Source: Mesorhizobium ventifaucium (GTDB lineage Bacteria > Pseudomonadota > Alphaproteobacteria > Rhizobiales > Rhizobiaceae). From it: DNA of 64,000 nt. The DNA is taken from the NCBI RefSeq assembly GCF_935822925.1, contig NZ_CAKXZS010000023.1:1-64000 (forward strand), read 5' to 3'. Both the position numbers and the translations under genes were made by a program. Of the stretch, positions 17,245-25,787 are shown one piece after another (positions within the stretch are counted from its first letter, which is position 1; each line of letters starts with the position of its first letter). The notes beneath the pieces are model-generated. The model saw only the letters and a program-made list of their open reading frames with translations. It was not told the origin of the DNA and ran no database searches.

Positions 17245-18216
17245 TTAAGCCAGAACCGTCTGCAGGCGGGCCAACTCGTCGATCTGGGCCATCGTCACCT
17301 GATAGCCGATGCGGATCGCCTCGTCGGCGCGATGGAATTCGGTCAGGCCGATATGGCTGAGTTTTGGCTGCAGCGACATATCAGGCGGGTCGCCGGCAAG
17401 TCGCGCCCGCGAAATGCGGTCCTGGATGATGTTGAAGGCTTCGACCATAATCCCGGTAATGCCGAGCCGTGTCTGGTACTGGTGCCCTGTGTCGATCAGG
17501 CCGGGCCTTGGCGCGTCCTTCTCGACGACCAGTTCGCCGGCGCTGTGCTTGATGACGGCGGCGCGGCCGAACAGATCGTAGTGAAGGTTCACCGCGACCA
17601 CGAGCGGCTGCTCGTAGGCGCGGCAGACCGAGACCGGGACCGGATTGACCAGCGCACCGTCGACCAGCACGCGCCCGTTGCAACTGACCGGTTCGAATAC
17701 GCCGGGCAGGGCATAGGAGGCGCGCATGGCGGTGATCAGCGAGCCGCCCGACAGCCAGATTTCATGGCCGGTGCGGATCTCCGTGGTGACGCAGACGAAA
17801 GGCTTGGGCAGATCTTCGAAACGGATGCCGGCCATGTGCTCGCGCAGCCGTGCATCGAGCTTCATGCCGCCGAACAGCCCGCTGCCGCGCAAATTGAGAT
17901 CGAGAAGACCAAAAATGCGCCGCTTGGTCAGGCTTCTGGCGAATTCTTCCAGCTCATCCAGCTTGCCGGCAAGATAACAGCCGCCGACCAGCGCGCCGAT
18001 CGAGGTGCCGGCGATCATCGACACTTCGATGCCGGCTTCGTCGAGCGCGCGCAGCACGCCTATATGGGCCCAGCCACGCGCGCAGCCGCCGCCCAATGCC
18101 AGCGAAATGCCTGTTTTCCTGGCGGGGCTCGTTTTGGATGCACCGGCGGACGATGACAGGCCATTGGCCTCCCGAACGTCAGGTTTGTTATGCAATGACG
18201 CCCAGTCGAGCATCAC
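17245..18216 (-). CDS. patatin-like phospholipase (RssA-type)
   Basis: A 323-residue serine acyl hydrolase. It has the glycine-rich oxyanion motif ISLALGGGCARGWAHIGVL, the nucleophile motif GTSIG (Ser72) and the catalytic Asp in LVDGALVNPVP (Asp186), so the Ser-Asp dyad is intact. A good RBS (CAAGGGAGATTGTG) precedes ATG 18216. It is predicted to be cytosolic and to act on phospholipids or acyl esters; the natural substrate is unknown. It lies in a minus-strand run with hisI and folE. Confidence 0.88.
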   Translation of the reverse strand: MMLDWASLHNKPDVREANGLSSSAGASKTSPARKTGISLALGGGCARGWAHIGVLRALDEAGIEVSMIAGTSIGALVGGCYLAGKLDELEEFARSLTKRRIFGLLDLNLRGSGLFGGMKLDARLREHMAGIRFEDLPKPFVCVTTEIRTGHEIWLSGGSLITAMRASYALPGVFEPVSCNGRVLVDGALVNPVPVSVCRAYEQPLVVAVNLHYDLFGRAAVIKHSAGELVVEKDAPRPGLIDTGHQYQTRLGITGIMVEAFNIIQDRISRARLAGDPPDMSLQPKLSHIGLTEFHRADEAIRIGYQVTMAQIDELARLQTVLA

Positions 18217-18297
18217 AATCTCCCTTGTCCCGCGGCTAGCGTATCGGCAGGCCGTATCGAAATCATGAATATACGTGATTGCAGTTCGGCGAATGGT

Positions 18298-18768
18298 TCA
18301 AATGGATGGTTCATGGGGCTTTCGATACGTTTCTTGCGCATCCAACAGCGGCTTGCTGCCATCGCTGGCAAGCGTCCCCTTGCCGTCGATCAGTCCCACC
18401 GTCCGATAAAAGCAGGAACGCCGGCCGGTGTGGCAGGTTGCGTCGTGGCCCATCACTTTGACGCGCAGCCATATTGCGTCCTGGTCACAATCCGTGAGCA
18501 TCTCGACGATTTTCTGGACATTCCCGGACGTTTCGCCCTTCTTCCACAGAGTGCTGCGCGAGCGCGACCAGTAGTGGGCAATGCCGGTTTCCAGTGTCAG
18601 CGCCAGCGCTTCGGCGTTCATATGCGCGACCATCAGCAGCATGCCGTCTTCGGCATCGGTAACGACGACGGTGACCAGGCCGCCGGCATCGAAGCGCGGC
18701 GAAAAGACCGTGCTTTCTTCCAGTGTTTTCTTGTCTGATGGAGCTTTCGGAAATTCCACTGCCGACAT
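18298..18768 (-). CDS. hisI: phosphoribosyl-AMP cyclohydrolase
   Basis: A 156-residue enzyme of histidine biosynthesis that opens the adenine ring of phosphoribosyl-AMP. Hallmarks are MVAHMNAEALALTLETG, HYWSRSRSTLWKKGETSGN, the metal-binding DCDQDA and the zinc cysteines in CHTGRRSCFYR. It is the stand-alone HisI form with no HisE domain. AAGGA lies just upstream of the ATG, immediately after a long hairpin (18783-18827). Confidence 0.95.
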   Translation of the reverse strand: MSAVEFPKAPSDKKTLEESTVFSPRFDAGGLVTVVVTDAEDGMLLMVAHMNAEALALTLETGIAHYWSRSRSTLWKKGETSGNVQKIVEMLTDCDQDAIWLRVKVMGHDATCHTGRRSCFYRTVGLIDGKGTLASDGSKPLLDAQETYRKPHEPSI

Positions 18769-18782
18769 CGCCGGTCCTTATT

Positions 18783-18827
18783 CAGAGCCTCGTCCAGTCC
18801 GACAGGATCGGAATGGGCGAGGCTCTG
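18783..18827 (-). promoter_or_regulatory. long hairpin between folE and hisI
   Basis: A 10-bp outer stem (CAGAGCCTCG/CGAGGCTCTG, 18783-18792 and 18818-18827) encloses an inner 5-bp stem TCCGA/TCGGA. On the minus strand it lies after the folE stop and 14 bases before the hisI start, with the hisI RBS just outside. It lacks a T-run in the minus direction, so it may stabilise mRNA or affect hisI translation rather than terminate. Confidence 0.5.
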
Positions 18828-18904
18828 TCTTGTTGTTTGGCCATGATCTAGATCCGAGAACCGGTTCTTTCTCGCGACCATGGCTGGCGGCCGGCGAGGA
18901 TCGT

Positions 18905-19540
18905 TCAGCCCCTGCCGCCCCGCACCATGGTGACGAAACGGACCTGTTCCTCGGGGGTGTCCTTGAAGACGCCGGTGAAGGTCGAGGTCAGCGTCGTCGA
19001 GCCTTCCTTGCGGATGCCGCGCATGGCCATGCACATATGCTCGGCCTCGAGCATGACGGCGACGCCGCGCGGATTGAGCACATCCTGGATGACGCCGGCG
19101 ATCTGAGCGGTCATCGCTTCCTGGGTCTGCAGGCGCTGGGCAAAGATATCGACGACGCGAGCGATCTTGGACAGGCCGACGACCTTGCCGTCCGGCAGAT
19201 AGCCGACATGCGCCTTGCCGATGATCGGCACCATGTGGTGCTCGCAATGCGAATGGAACGTTATATCCTTGACGAGGACAAGGTCGTCATAGCCGGCGAC
19301 TTCCTCGAAGGTGCGGCCGAGTTCTTCGGCCGGGCATTTGTCGTAGCCGCCGAACATTTCGCGATAGGCCTTAACCACACGCTTTGGCGTATCGACCAGG
19401 CCCTCACGGTCCGGATTGTCGCCGGTCCAGCGCAACAGCGTGCGAACCGCGGCCTCGGCTTCGGCTTCGGTCGGCCGATCGGTGACCGGCTTTTCCATAT
19501 AGGCGGAAGGGGGCATGAATTTCTTGATGACGGCATCCAT
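18905..19540 (-). CDS. folE: GTP cyclohydrolase I
   Basis: A 211-residue enzyme that converts GTP to dihydroneopterin triphosphate, the first step of tetrahydrofolate synthesis. It contains LVDTPKRVVKAYREMFGGYD, the zinc motif HSHCEHHMVP, GLSKIARVVDIFAQRLQTQE and the second zinc cysteine in EAEHMCMAMRGI. I chose ATG 19540 (MDAVIKKFMPPS) with GGGAG at suitable distance; the longer frame to 19702 is not family-like. hisI lies downstream on the same strand. Confidence 0.95.
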   Translation of the reverse strand: MDAVIKKFMPPSAYMEKPVTDRPTEAEAEAAVRTLLRWTGDNPDREGLVDTPKRVVKAYREMFGGYDKCPAEELGRTFEEVAGYDDLVLVKDITFHSHCEHHMVPIIGKAHVGYLPDGKVVGLSKIARVVDIFAQRLQTQEAMTAQIAGVIQDVLNPRGVAVMLEAEHMCMAMRGIRKEGSTTLTSTFTGVFKDTPEEQVRFVTMVRGGRG

Positions 19541-19780
19541 AAAGGCGTCTCCCGTAGTTCCCCTCTCAGGAGGAACGAGTTGAACGGACCACGACCTTTC
19601 GGGTGTTAGAAACGTGCCCTGTTTCCAGCCCGTAAGCGGCGTGAAGTGATTTGAGCAGGGACGCGGTGGTTGGTTGCCTTGTCCATACCCGAGTACCAGC
19701 ATTATATATGATCGTTGCGAGCGAAAGGAAGACCGTCAGCGGCAATCGCTGTTCGCTCGGCGGCGACGGATTGGAAAAAT

Positions 19781-20227
19781 ATGATCGACGACGTCTACAA
19801 TGCGAAAATTCTGGGATTTGCCGGGAATATCGCGCGGATCGGCCGGCTCGACCAGCCCGATGCAACCGCGCGCGCGCATTCCAAGCTGTGCGGCTCGACC
19901 GTGACCGTCGATCTGAAGATGGATGACGGCGTCGTCACCGATTTCGCCCATGACGTCAAAGCCTGCGCGCTTGGCCAGGCGTCGTCCTCGATCATGGCGC
20001 AGCATGTCGTCGGCGCCAGCGCGGATGAATTGCGCAGCGTTCGCGAGACGATGTTGAAGATGCTGAAGGAAAACGGCGCGCCGCCGGAAGGCCGCTTCGC
20101 CGACCTCAGATACCTCGAACCGGTGCGCGACTACAAGGCGCGCCACGCCTCGACCATGCTGACCTTCGATGCGGTGGTCGACGCGATCGGCCAGATCGAG
20201 AAGAAGCGCGCCGAACAGGCAGCGTAG
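19781..20227 (+). CDS. iron-sulfur cluster scaffold, NifU-N/IscU-like
   Basis: A 148-residue protein similar to the NifU N-terminal scaffold family. It starts MIDDVYNAKILGFAGNIARI, has the first ligand cysteine in HSKLCGSTVTVDL and the second in VKACALGQASSSIMAQHVVG. A third classical cysteine is not evident; the C-terminal part reads YLEPVRDYKARHASTMLTFD, where other members have a CxxL motif. It may be a divergent scaffold. yidD follows after 7 bp, so the two are probably co-transcribed. Confidence 0.82.
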   Translation: MIDDVYNAKILGFAGNIARIGRLDQPDATARAHSKLCGSTVTVDLKMDDGVVTDFAHDVKACALGQASSSIMAQHVVGASADELRSVRETMLKMLKENGAPPEGRFADLRYLEPVRDYKARHASTMLTFDAVVDAIGQIEKKRAEQAA

Positions 20228-20234
20228 CCGTCAA

Positions 20235-20612
20235 ATGGCGATGGATCACACGCACCAGAGGCCGCGATACACACGCAACTGGCCGGGCCCCTGGCGCAAG
20301 ACGCCCGGCCGAATCCTCGGCACCTCGCTCGTGCGCTTTTACCAGCTGACGCTGTCCGGCTTTGTCGGCAATTCCTGCCGGCATTTTCCGACCTGTTCCG
20401 AATACGCGCACGAAGCGATCGCCCGCCATGGGCTATGGGCCGGCGGCTGGATGGGTTTTTTCCGCGTGCTGCGCTGCGGGCCGGGCGGAACGCATGGCAT
20501 CGACCGGGTGCCGGAGATGCTGGCCGAGCGCTATGTCTGGTTCACGCCCTGGCGATACTGGCGGATCGGAAAAAAACGCAGTGATCCGGAAACTGATGCC
20601 GGTGGGACGTAA
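20235..20612 (+). CDS. yidD: membrane protein insertion efficiency factor YidD
   Basis: A 125-residue small protein that helps YidC insert membrane proteins. The signature is LVRFYQLTLSGFVGNSCRHF, PTCSEYAHEAIARHG and RVLRCGPGGTHGIDRVPE. The C-terminus is longer than in E. coli YidD, as often in rhizobia. The start at ATG 20235 gives MAMDHTHQRPRY. It follows the Fe-S scaffold gene. Confidence 0.93.
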   Translation: MAMDHTHQRPRYTRNWPGPWRKTPGRILGTSLVRFYQLTLSGFVGNSCRHFPTCSEYAHEAIARHGLWAGGWMGFFRVLRCGPGGTHGIDRVPEMLAERYVWFTPWRYWRIGKKRSDPETDAGGT

Positions 20613-20736
20613 GCTCTGCAAACAGAGCAGGATCTTTACGATTTGCTAGGGTTAACCGCACGTTGCGCATTTAAGACAAAATCGAGACAAGACGCCTCGC
20701 TAAGCCGCTCCTGATAGCCATCAGGAGAGATTGCCA

Positions 20737-21576
20737 ATGCGCCAGATAGACCGCCGTCCATTCGTTTTCGCCGTGGTTATCTACCTTCTGGCCTGGCTTT
20801 TTGGTTTTCCGATCCGCGCTCAATCGGCGCCGCTGGAGGAGGTCGAATGCACACTGATCCTGGATGCTGCAAGCGGTGAAACGCTGTATCGGGACGGGGT
20901 CTGCGACCAGCGCTTCAGTCCCGCCTCGACTTTCAAGGTGCCATTGGCGCTGATCGGCTATGACGCGGGAATCCTGAGCGACGAGCACACGCCGGCCTGG
21001 GACTACAAGTCCGAGTTCAAGGCGGTCAAGCGGGACCAGAAAACCGTCGACCCGACGATCTGGGAAAAGGACTCGGTGCTGTGGTTTTCGCAGGAAATCA
21101 CCCCCCGGCTCGGCAACGAGCGATTTGCAGGCTACGTCTCGAAATTCGACTACGGCAACACCGATGTTGCCGGCAATCCCGGTAAGAATGATGGCCTCAC
21201 CCGGTCCTGGGTGAATTCTTCGCTTGAGATTTCGCCGGTCGAACAGGTGAATTTCATGCGCCGCCTGCTTGCCGGCGAACTGCCGGTTTCGGACAAGGCC
21301 TATGCCATGACCAAGGCGATCTTGCCGACCTTCGAGGCAGGTGGCTGGACGGTGCAGGGCAAGACCGGGACCACCAGGCTTGGCGACAGCGCCGACAAGC
21401 GCTCGCTTGGCTGGCGCTCGCTTGGCTGGTTTGTCGGCTGGGCCAACAAGGATGCTCGCAGCATCGTCTTTGCCCGCCTGGTAATCGATACGAAACGTTC
21501 CGATACGCCGAAGGGTCCTCAGACGCGAGCGATGTTCCTGAAAGAGCTGCCGAATCTCATCAACAAGACCAAGTGA
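20737..21576 (+). CDS. class D (OXA-type) beta-lactamase-like protein
   Basis: A 279-residue exported serine enzyme. It has an N-terminal signal segment (VVIYLLAWLFGFPIRAQSA), the active-site STFK tetrad at 64-67, a YGN motif (KFDYGNTDVAGN) and KTG at 209-211, followed by a GWFVGW strand. These are the defining class D motifs. ATG 20737 is preceded by AGGAGA. A perfect 15-bp tandem duplication (21400-21429) repeats RSLGW just before GWFVGW and lengthens that loop. Whether it confers beta-lactam resistance cannot be read from sequence. Confidence 0.88.
   Translation: MRQIDRRPFVFAVVIYLLAWLFGFPIRAQSAPLEEVECTLILDAASGETLYRDGVCDQRFSPASTFKVPLALIGYDAGILSDEHTPAWDYKSEFKAVKRDQKTVDPTIWEKDSVLWFSQEITPRLGNERFAGYVSKFDYGNTDVAGNPGKNDGLTRSWVNSSLEISPVEQVNFMRRLLAGELPVSDKAYAMTKAILPTFEAGGWTVQGKTGTTRLGDSADKRSLGWRSLGWFVGWANKDARSIVFARLVIDTKRSDTPKGPQTRAMFLKELPNLINKTK
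21400..21429 (+). repeat. 15-bp tandem duplication in the class D gene
   Basis: Two identical 15-bp units (CGCTCGCTTGGCTGG at 21400-21414 and 21415-21429) lie in frame and encode a repeated RSLGW before the GWFVGW strand. Confidence 0.9.
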
Positions 21577-21624
21577 TCGGCCATTCGCCTTTACGGCACG
21601 GGAATCTGCCCATAAAAGACTGCC

Positions 21625-21644
21625 GCCGGACGCATCCGGCTTTT
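21625..21644 (+). terminator. Rho-independent terminator after the class D gene
   Basis: A 6-bp GC-rich stem GCCGGA/TCCGGC with loop CGCA is followed by TTTT (21641-21644), about 50 bp after the stop of the class D gene. Confidence 0.75.
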
Positions 21645-21649
21645 ACTTG

Positions 21650-21698
21650 ATGCATGCCGTCGACCCAAAACCGCTGCAAACTTTTGGGCCACATGCAT
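21650..21698 (-). repeat. 49-bp dispersed palindrome, copy 1
   Basis: The repeat begins and ends with ATGCAT and contains CCAAAACCGCTGCAAACTTT. Its reverse complement matches the 49-bp copy at 51469-51517 at most positions. The arms CCAAAA/TTTTGG and ATGCAT/ATGCAT allow a cruciform or hairpin. It lies between a terminator and the thrS promoter region. Confidence 0.75.
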
Positions 21699-21741
21699 TT
21701 CACCACCCGCGCTCGTTTGCGGGACTGGATAGGAGAATTTT

Positions 21742-23718
21742 ATGCTGAATTCCGTTTCCCTGACATTTCCCGATGGCTCAGTCCGCGACTACGATGCGGG
21801 GATGACCGGAGCCGGCCTGGCGGAATCGATCTCGAAGTCGCTGGCCAGGAAGGCGGTCGCCTACTCGATCGATGGCGTGGTGCGCGATCTTTCCGACCCG
21901 CTCGGCAAGTCCGGCAAGGTCGAGATCATCACCCGCGAAGACCCGCGCGCACTGGAGCTCATCCGCCATGACGCAGCGCACGTGTTGGCCGAAGCCGTGC
22001 AGGAATTGTGGCCGGGCACGCAGGTGACCATCGGCCCGGTGATCGAGAACGGATTCTACTATGATTTTGCCCGCAACGAGCCGTTCACGCCCGACGATTT
22101 CCCGGTGATCGAGAAGAAGATGCGCGAGATCATCGCGCGCAACAAGCCGTTCACCAAAGAGGTGTGGTCGCGCGATAAGGCGAAAAAGATCTTTGCCGAC
22201 AAGGGCGAGCGCTACAAGCTGGAACTGATCGACGCCATTCCCGAAGATCAGGACCTCAAGATCTATGCGCAAGGCGATTGGTTCGATCTCTGCCGCGGCC
22301 CGCATATGGTCTCGACCGGACAGATCGGCAGCGCCGTCAAGCTGATGAAGGTGGCCGGCGCCTATTGGCGCGGCGATTCGAACAACCCGATGCTGACCCG
22401 CATCTATGGCACGGCCTGGGCCGATCAGGCGCAGCTCGATGCCTATCAGACCATGCTGGAGGAAGCCGAAAAGCGCGACCACAGGAAGCTCGGCCGCGAG
22501 ATGGACCTGTTCCATTTCCAGGAGGAGGGGCCGGGCGTCGTCTTTTGGCATGCCAAGGGCTGGAGACTGTTCCAGAACCTGGTCAACTACATGCGCCGCC
22601 GCCTCGACGAGCAGGGCTATCAGGAAGTCAACGCGCCGCAAGTGCTCGACAAGAGCCTATGGGAGACGTCAGGTCACTGGGGCTGGTACCGCGACAATAT
22701 GTTCAAGGTGACGGTTGCCGGCGACAACACCGACGACGACCGGATGTTTGCGCTGAAGCCGATGAACTGCCCCGGCCACGTCCAGATCTTCAAGCACGGG
22801 CTGAAGTCGTACCGCGATCTGCCGGTAAAACTTGCGGAATTCGGCAATGTGCATCGCTATGAGCCGTCCGGCGCGCTGCATGGGCTGATGCGCGTGCGCG
22901 GCTTTACCCAGGACGATGCCCACATCTTCTGCACCGAGGAACAGCTCGCCGACGAGTGCATCAAGATCAACGACCTGATCCTGTCGACCTATGCCGATTT
23001 CGGCTTCGACGAAATCACGGTCAAGCTGGCGACCCGCCCCGAAAAACGGGTCGGCACCGACGCGATGTGGGATCATGCCGAGGGCGTGCTGCAGGACGTG
23101 CTCGACAAGATCGCGGCGCGCTCGGGTAACCGGATCAAGACGGGCGTCAATCCGGGCGAGGGCACGTTCTACGGGCCGAAGTTCGAATATGTGCTGAAGG
23201 ACGCCATCGGCCGCGACTGGCAATGCGGCACCACACAAGTTGATTTCAACCTGCCGGAACGGTTCGGCGCCTTCTACATCGGCTCCGATTCGGAAAAGAA
23301 GCAGCCGGTGATGGTGCACCGCGCCATCTGCGGTTCGATGGAGCGCTTCCTCGGCATCCTGATCGAGAACTATTCCGGCCATTTCCCGCTGTGGTTCGCA
23401 CCGCTGCAAGTGGTGGTTGCAACGATCACCTCCGATGCCGACGATTACGCGCAAAAGGTCGTCGCGCAGCTGAAGGCGGCCGGCCTGTTGGCGGAAGCCG
23501 ATCTTCGCAACGAGAAGATCAACTACAAGGTCCGCGAGCACAGCCTGGCCAAGGTTCCGGTCATCCTCGTCTGCGGGAAGCGCGAGGCGGAGGAAGAGAC
23601 TGTCAACATCCGCCGACTCGGCTCGCGCGACCAGGAGTCGCTTGGCCTTGGCCAGGCAGTGGCAATGCTTGCCGAAGAGGCGGTGACGCCCGACCGCAGG
23701 CGGAAACGCGCGGCCTGA
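21742..23718 (+). CDS. thrS: threonyl-tRNA synthetase
   Basis: A 658-residue class II aminoacyl-tRNA synthetase charging tRNA-Thr. It has an N-terminal TGS domain (residues 1-65, SVSLTFPDGSVRDYDAGMTG), the editing/SAD domain (RHDAAHVLAEAVQELWPGTQ, WFDLCRGPH), the catalytic core with motif 2-like FALKPMNCPGHVQIF (zinc Cys) and VRGFTQDDAHIFC, and a C-terminal anticodon-binding domain. The RBS ATAGGAG precedes ATG 21742. Full length. Confidence 0.97.
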   Translation: MLNSVSLTFPDGSVRDYDAGMTGAGLAESISKSLARKAVAYSIDGVVRDLSDPLGKSGKVEIITREDPRALELIRHDAAHVLAEAVQELWPGTQVTIGPVIENGFYYDFARNEPFTPDDFPVIEKKMREIIARNKPFTKEVWSRDKAKKIFADKGERYKLELIDAIPEDQDLKIYAQGDWFDLCRGPHMVSTGQIGSAVKLMKVAGAYWRGDSNNPMLTRIYGTAWADQAQLDAYQTMLEEAEKRDHRKLGREMDLFHFQEEGPGVVFWHAKGWRLFQNLVNYMRRRLDEQGYQEVNAPQVLDKSLWETSGHWGWYRDNMFKVTVAGDNTDDDRMFALKPMNCPGHVQIFKHGLKSYRDLPVKLAEFGNVHRYEPSGALHGLMRVRGFTQDDAHIFCTEEQLADECIKINDLILSTYADFGFDEITVKLATRPEKRVGTDAMWDHAEGVLQDVLDKIAARSGNRIKTGVNPGEGTFYGPKFEYVLKDAIGRDWQCGTTQVDFNLPERFGAFYIGSDSEKKQPVMVHRAICGSMERFLGILIENYSGHFPLWFAPLQVVVATITSDADDYAQKVVAQLKAAGLLAEADLRNEKINYKVREHSLAKVPVILVCGKREAEEETVNIRRLGSRDQESLGLGQAVAMLAEEAVTPDRRRKRAA

Positions 23719-23739
23719 GTTCAGCCGGATTGTCAATGG

Positions 23740-23767
23740 AATGGCGGTGGAGCGATCCACTGCCATT
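23740..23767 (+). other. 12-bp hairpin with GCGA tetraloop after thrS
   Basis: AATGGCGGTGGA (23740-23751) pairs with TCCACTGCCATT (23756-23767) with one G-T wobble around the loop GCGA, a GNRA-type tetraloop. There is no T-run, so it is more likely a 3'-end stabiliser or processing signal than a simple terminator. Confidence 0.6.
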
Positions 23768-23806
23768 CACATGCACGCCATTCACATGCACGCCATTCAC
23801 ATGCCC
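23762..23806 (+). repeat. three tandem 15-bp repeats
   Basis: Three units of GCCATTCACATGCAC (the last with one change, CCC for CAC), followed by a partial fourth GCCATT. They start within the right arm of the preceding hairpin and lie upstream of the acyltransferase gene. Confidence 0.9.
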
Positions 23807-23848
23807 GCCATTTCATACGCTTGTCACGCCAGCCCTGTAACGAGCCTC

Positions 23849-24787
23849 ATGCTCAAGCTGAAGATGCGCGAAAGACCGTTTCCCGAGCTTTCCTATGCCA
23901 GCCCGCATCAGCCGGCGCTGACGCGCTGGTTCATCCACTCCATCGAAGGCCTGTCCGGCCGCGATCGCTTCGCGGCGCTCTATGACTTTTGGCGCCGCCA
24001 TGTGGTGCCGACCGGCGAGCGCGTGTTCAGCCGCATGCTGGAGTTGATCGATGTCGAGGTGCGCACCAGCGGCCAATGGCCGCCGGAAAAATTGCCTGAC
24101 ACGCCGCTGGTGATCGTCGCCAACCATCCGTTCGGCATCGGCGACGGCATTGCGGTGCTGTCGCTGGCCGAGCAGCTGCAGCGCCCGTTCCGTGTTATGA
24201 TCCACAAGGATCTGCTCAAGATCCGCGAGATGGAGCCCTATTCTCTGCCGATCGACTTTTCCGAGACCAAGGACGCGCTGAAGAACAACATGGCGGTGCG
24301 CCATGAGGCGGTGCGGCTGCTGAAAGACGGCGTCATCATCGTCGTCTTCCCCGCCGGCGGCGTCGCCACCGCGCCGAAAGGTTTTGGCCGGGCGCGCGAC
24401 CTGCCGTGGAAGATGTTTCCGGCCCGTCTCGTCCAGGATGCCAAGGCGTCGGTTGTCCCGATGCACTTTTCCGGCCAGAACGGGCGGCTGTTCCACCTGG
24501 TCAGCGGACCTATGAACCTGGCCGAGCGTGACGGTCGCGTGGCGAAGTTCGTCGGCAGGGCTTCGCTGACGCTGCGCACTTCCCTGCTCATCCACGAATT
24601 CGCGCGGCTGTCCGGCAAATCGATCGACGTGCACGTCGGCGACGTGCTGGGATGGGACGAACTGGAGCCGGTGCGCGACCGCAAGGCTTTGCTCGAGCGG
24701 CTTTACCGGGCTGTCTTCGATCTGGCTCCGGCCGAACAGCGCGGCCGCGGCCAGTTTCTGCCGCGACGCATTCGCAAGGCGGCCTGA
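23849..24787 (+). CDS. lysophospholipid acyltransferase family protein
   Basis: A 312-residue PlsC-like acyltransferase. The H-x4-D-like motif appears as VANHPFGIGDGIAV, followed by VFPAGGVATAPKGFGRARDL (the FPEG-like block) and VPMHFSGQNGRLFH. Such enzymes transfer acyl groups to lysophospholipids or ornithine lipids at the inner membrane. I chose ATG 23849 (MLKLKMRERPFPELSY); the longer frame from 23741 would translate the tandem repeats. No partner gene defines the acceptor. Confidence 0.78.
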   Translation: MLKLKMRERPFPELSYASPHQPALTRWFIHSIEGLSGRDRFAALYDFWRRHVVPTGERVFSRMLELIDVEVRTSGQWPPEKLPDTPLVIVANHPFGIGDGIAVLSLAEQLQRPFRVMIHKDLLKIREMEPYSLPIDFSETKDALKNNMAVRHEAVRLLKDGVIIVVFPAGGVATAPKGFGRARDLPWKMFPARLVQDAKASVVPMHFSGQNGRLFHLVSGPMNLAERDGRVAKFVGRASLTLRTSLLIHEFARLSGKSIDVHVGDVLGWDELEPVRDRKALLERLYRAVFDLAPAEQRGRGQFLPRRIRKAA

Positions 24788-24821
24788 TCGCCGAAACCCT
24801 GTAAGGCAGTGCCCCGACGAT

Positions 24822-25787
24822 TTAGTCGGCGCCTTCTTGGGGATCGATCGCCGAGGCCTCTGTGGCCAGAACCTGGATTTCCTTGTTCTGCCCGGCCACG
24901 ACGGTAAAATCCTTCTGGTAGATGCGGTCGCGGTTCTTGGCGATGATGGTGTAGTCGCCCTCGGCAAGCACCATCGAAGCAAAGGCGCCGACGGTTTCCT
25001 GGATGGGATCGCCGGATTCGTTGAGCAACGACCAGGAGGTGTCGGCGATCGCCTCTCCGCCCGGCTCGCGCACCAGCTTCATGGTCATCTCCGCCGCACG
25101 ATGCTCGACGGCCGCTTCGGTCAGCTTGCCGGCCTCTACGCGGATGTCGGAGCGGATGACCGCGTTCACCGAGCCATAGGTCGAGACGACGTGGTAGACG
25201 CCCGCGTTCAGCCGCACGACGCTGTTCGGCTCGACGTCGGGTATGATCAGGGCGCGATCGTGATTGGGTTCGGCTTGGCCTTCATAGATCGAAAAGCGCA
25301 GTTTCTTCGGCGGTATGCGCACCCCGCCTGACAGCACGGCATCGAGCTTGAGTCCTCCGGCATCGAGCACGAGGCTTTCGCGCTTGGCGTCCTTGCCGAC
25401 GGTGATGCGCTTGGTGGCGCCGGCCCGGCCATAAGAGGCATGGACCAGATAGCTGCCGGGCTCGAGTTGGAACACCGCGCTGCCGCCATGGGCGGAAGCG
25501 ACCATCGGCAGCTTGCCGTCGCCGGTGGGGTCAGGCTTGAAGACGCGCCAGACGATGCCGCGCGTGATGTCCGCGCCCTTGTCGGTCAATTGCGCCGACA
25601 GCGTGATTGCGCCGCTGCTCCCCGATGCCAGCGGTGTCTCACTTTTGGGGGGCGCATAGGTCGAAATTCCGGGAAGTTTCAGATCACCGAGGCCGTCTGC
25701 ATCCTGAGCTACGGCAAGCGAAACCGGCACCATCAACAGTGCGGCAGCGAGCCAGATCAGGATAAGACGCAATGTCCCCTCAAACAT
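24822..25787 (-). CDS. exported beta-rich hypothetical protein
   Basis: A 321-residue protein with a signal peptide (LRLILIWLAAALLMVPVSLA ending AVAQ). The mature part holds repeated carboxypeptidase-regulatory or Ig-like beta units: GSAVFQLEPGSYLVHASYG, SVVRLNAGVYHVVSTYG and SMVLAEGDYTIIAKN are three spaced G-x-Y variants. It is probably periplasmic. The same-frame extension to 25823 begins with TTG and was not used. No specific function can be assigned. Confidence 0.7.
   Translation of the reverse strand: MFEGTLRLILIWLAAALLMVPVSLAVAQDADGLGDLKLPGISTYAPPKSETPLASGSSGAITLSAQLTDKGADITRGIVWRVFKPDPTGDGKLPMVASAHGGSAVFQLEPGSYLVHASYGRAGATKRITVGKDAKRESLVLDAGGLKLDAVLSGGVRIPPKKLRFSIYEGQAEPNHDRALIIPDVEPNSVVRLNAGVYHVVSTYGSVNAVIRSDIRVEAGKLTEAAVEHRAAEMTMKLVREPGGEAIADTSWSLLNESGDPIQETVGAFASMVLAEGDYTIIAKNRDRIYQKDFTVVAGQNKEIQVLATEASAIDPQEGAD

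Noticed and set aside
19781..20227. Nitrogen fixation gene cluster based on NifU-like similarity
   Set aside because: Only a general Fe-S scaffold homologue is present beside yidD and folE, a housekeeping context; there are no nif genes.
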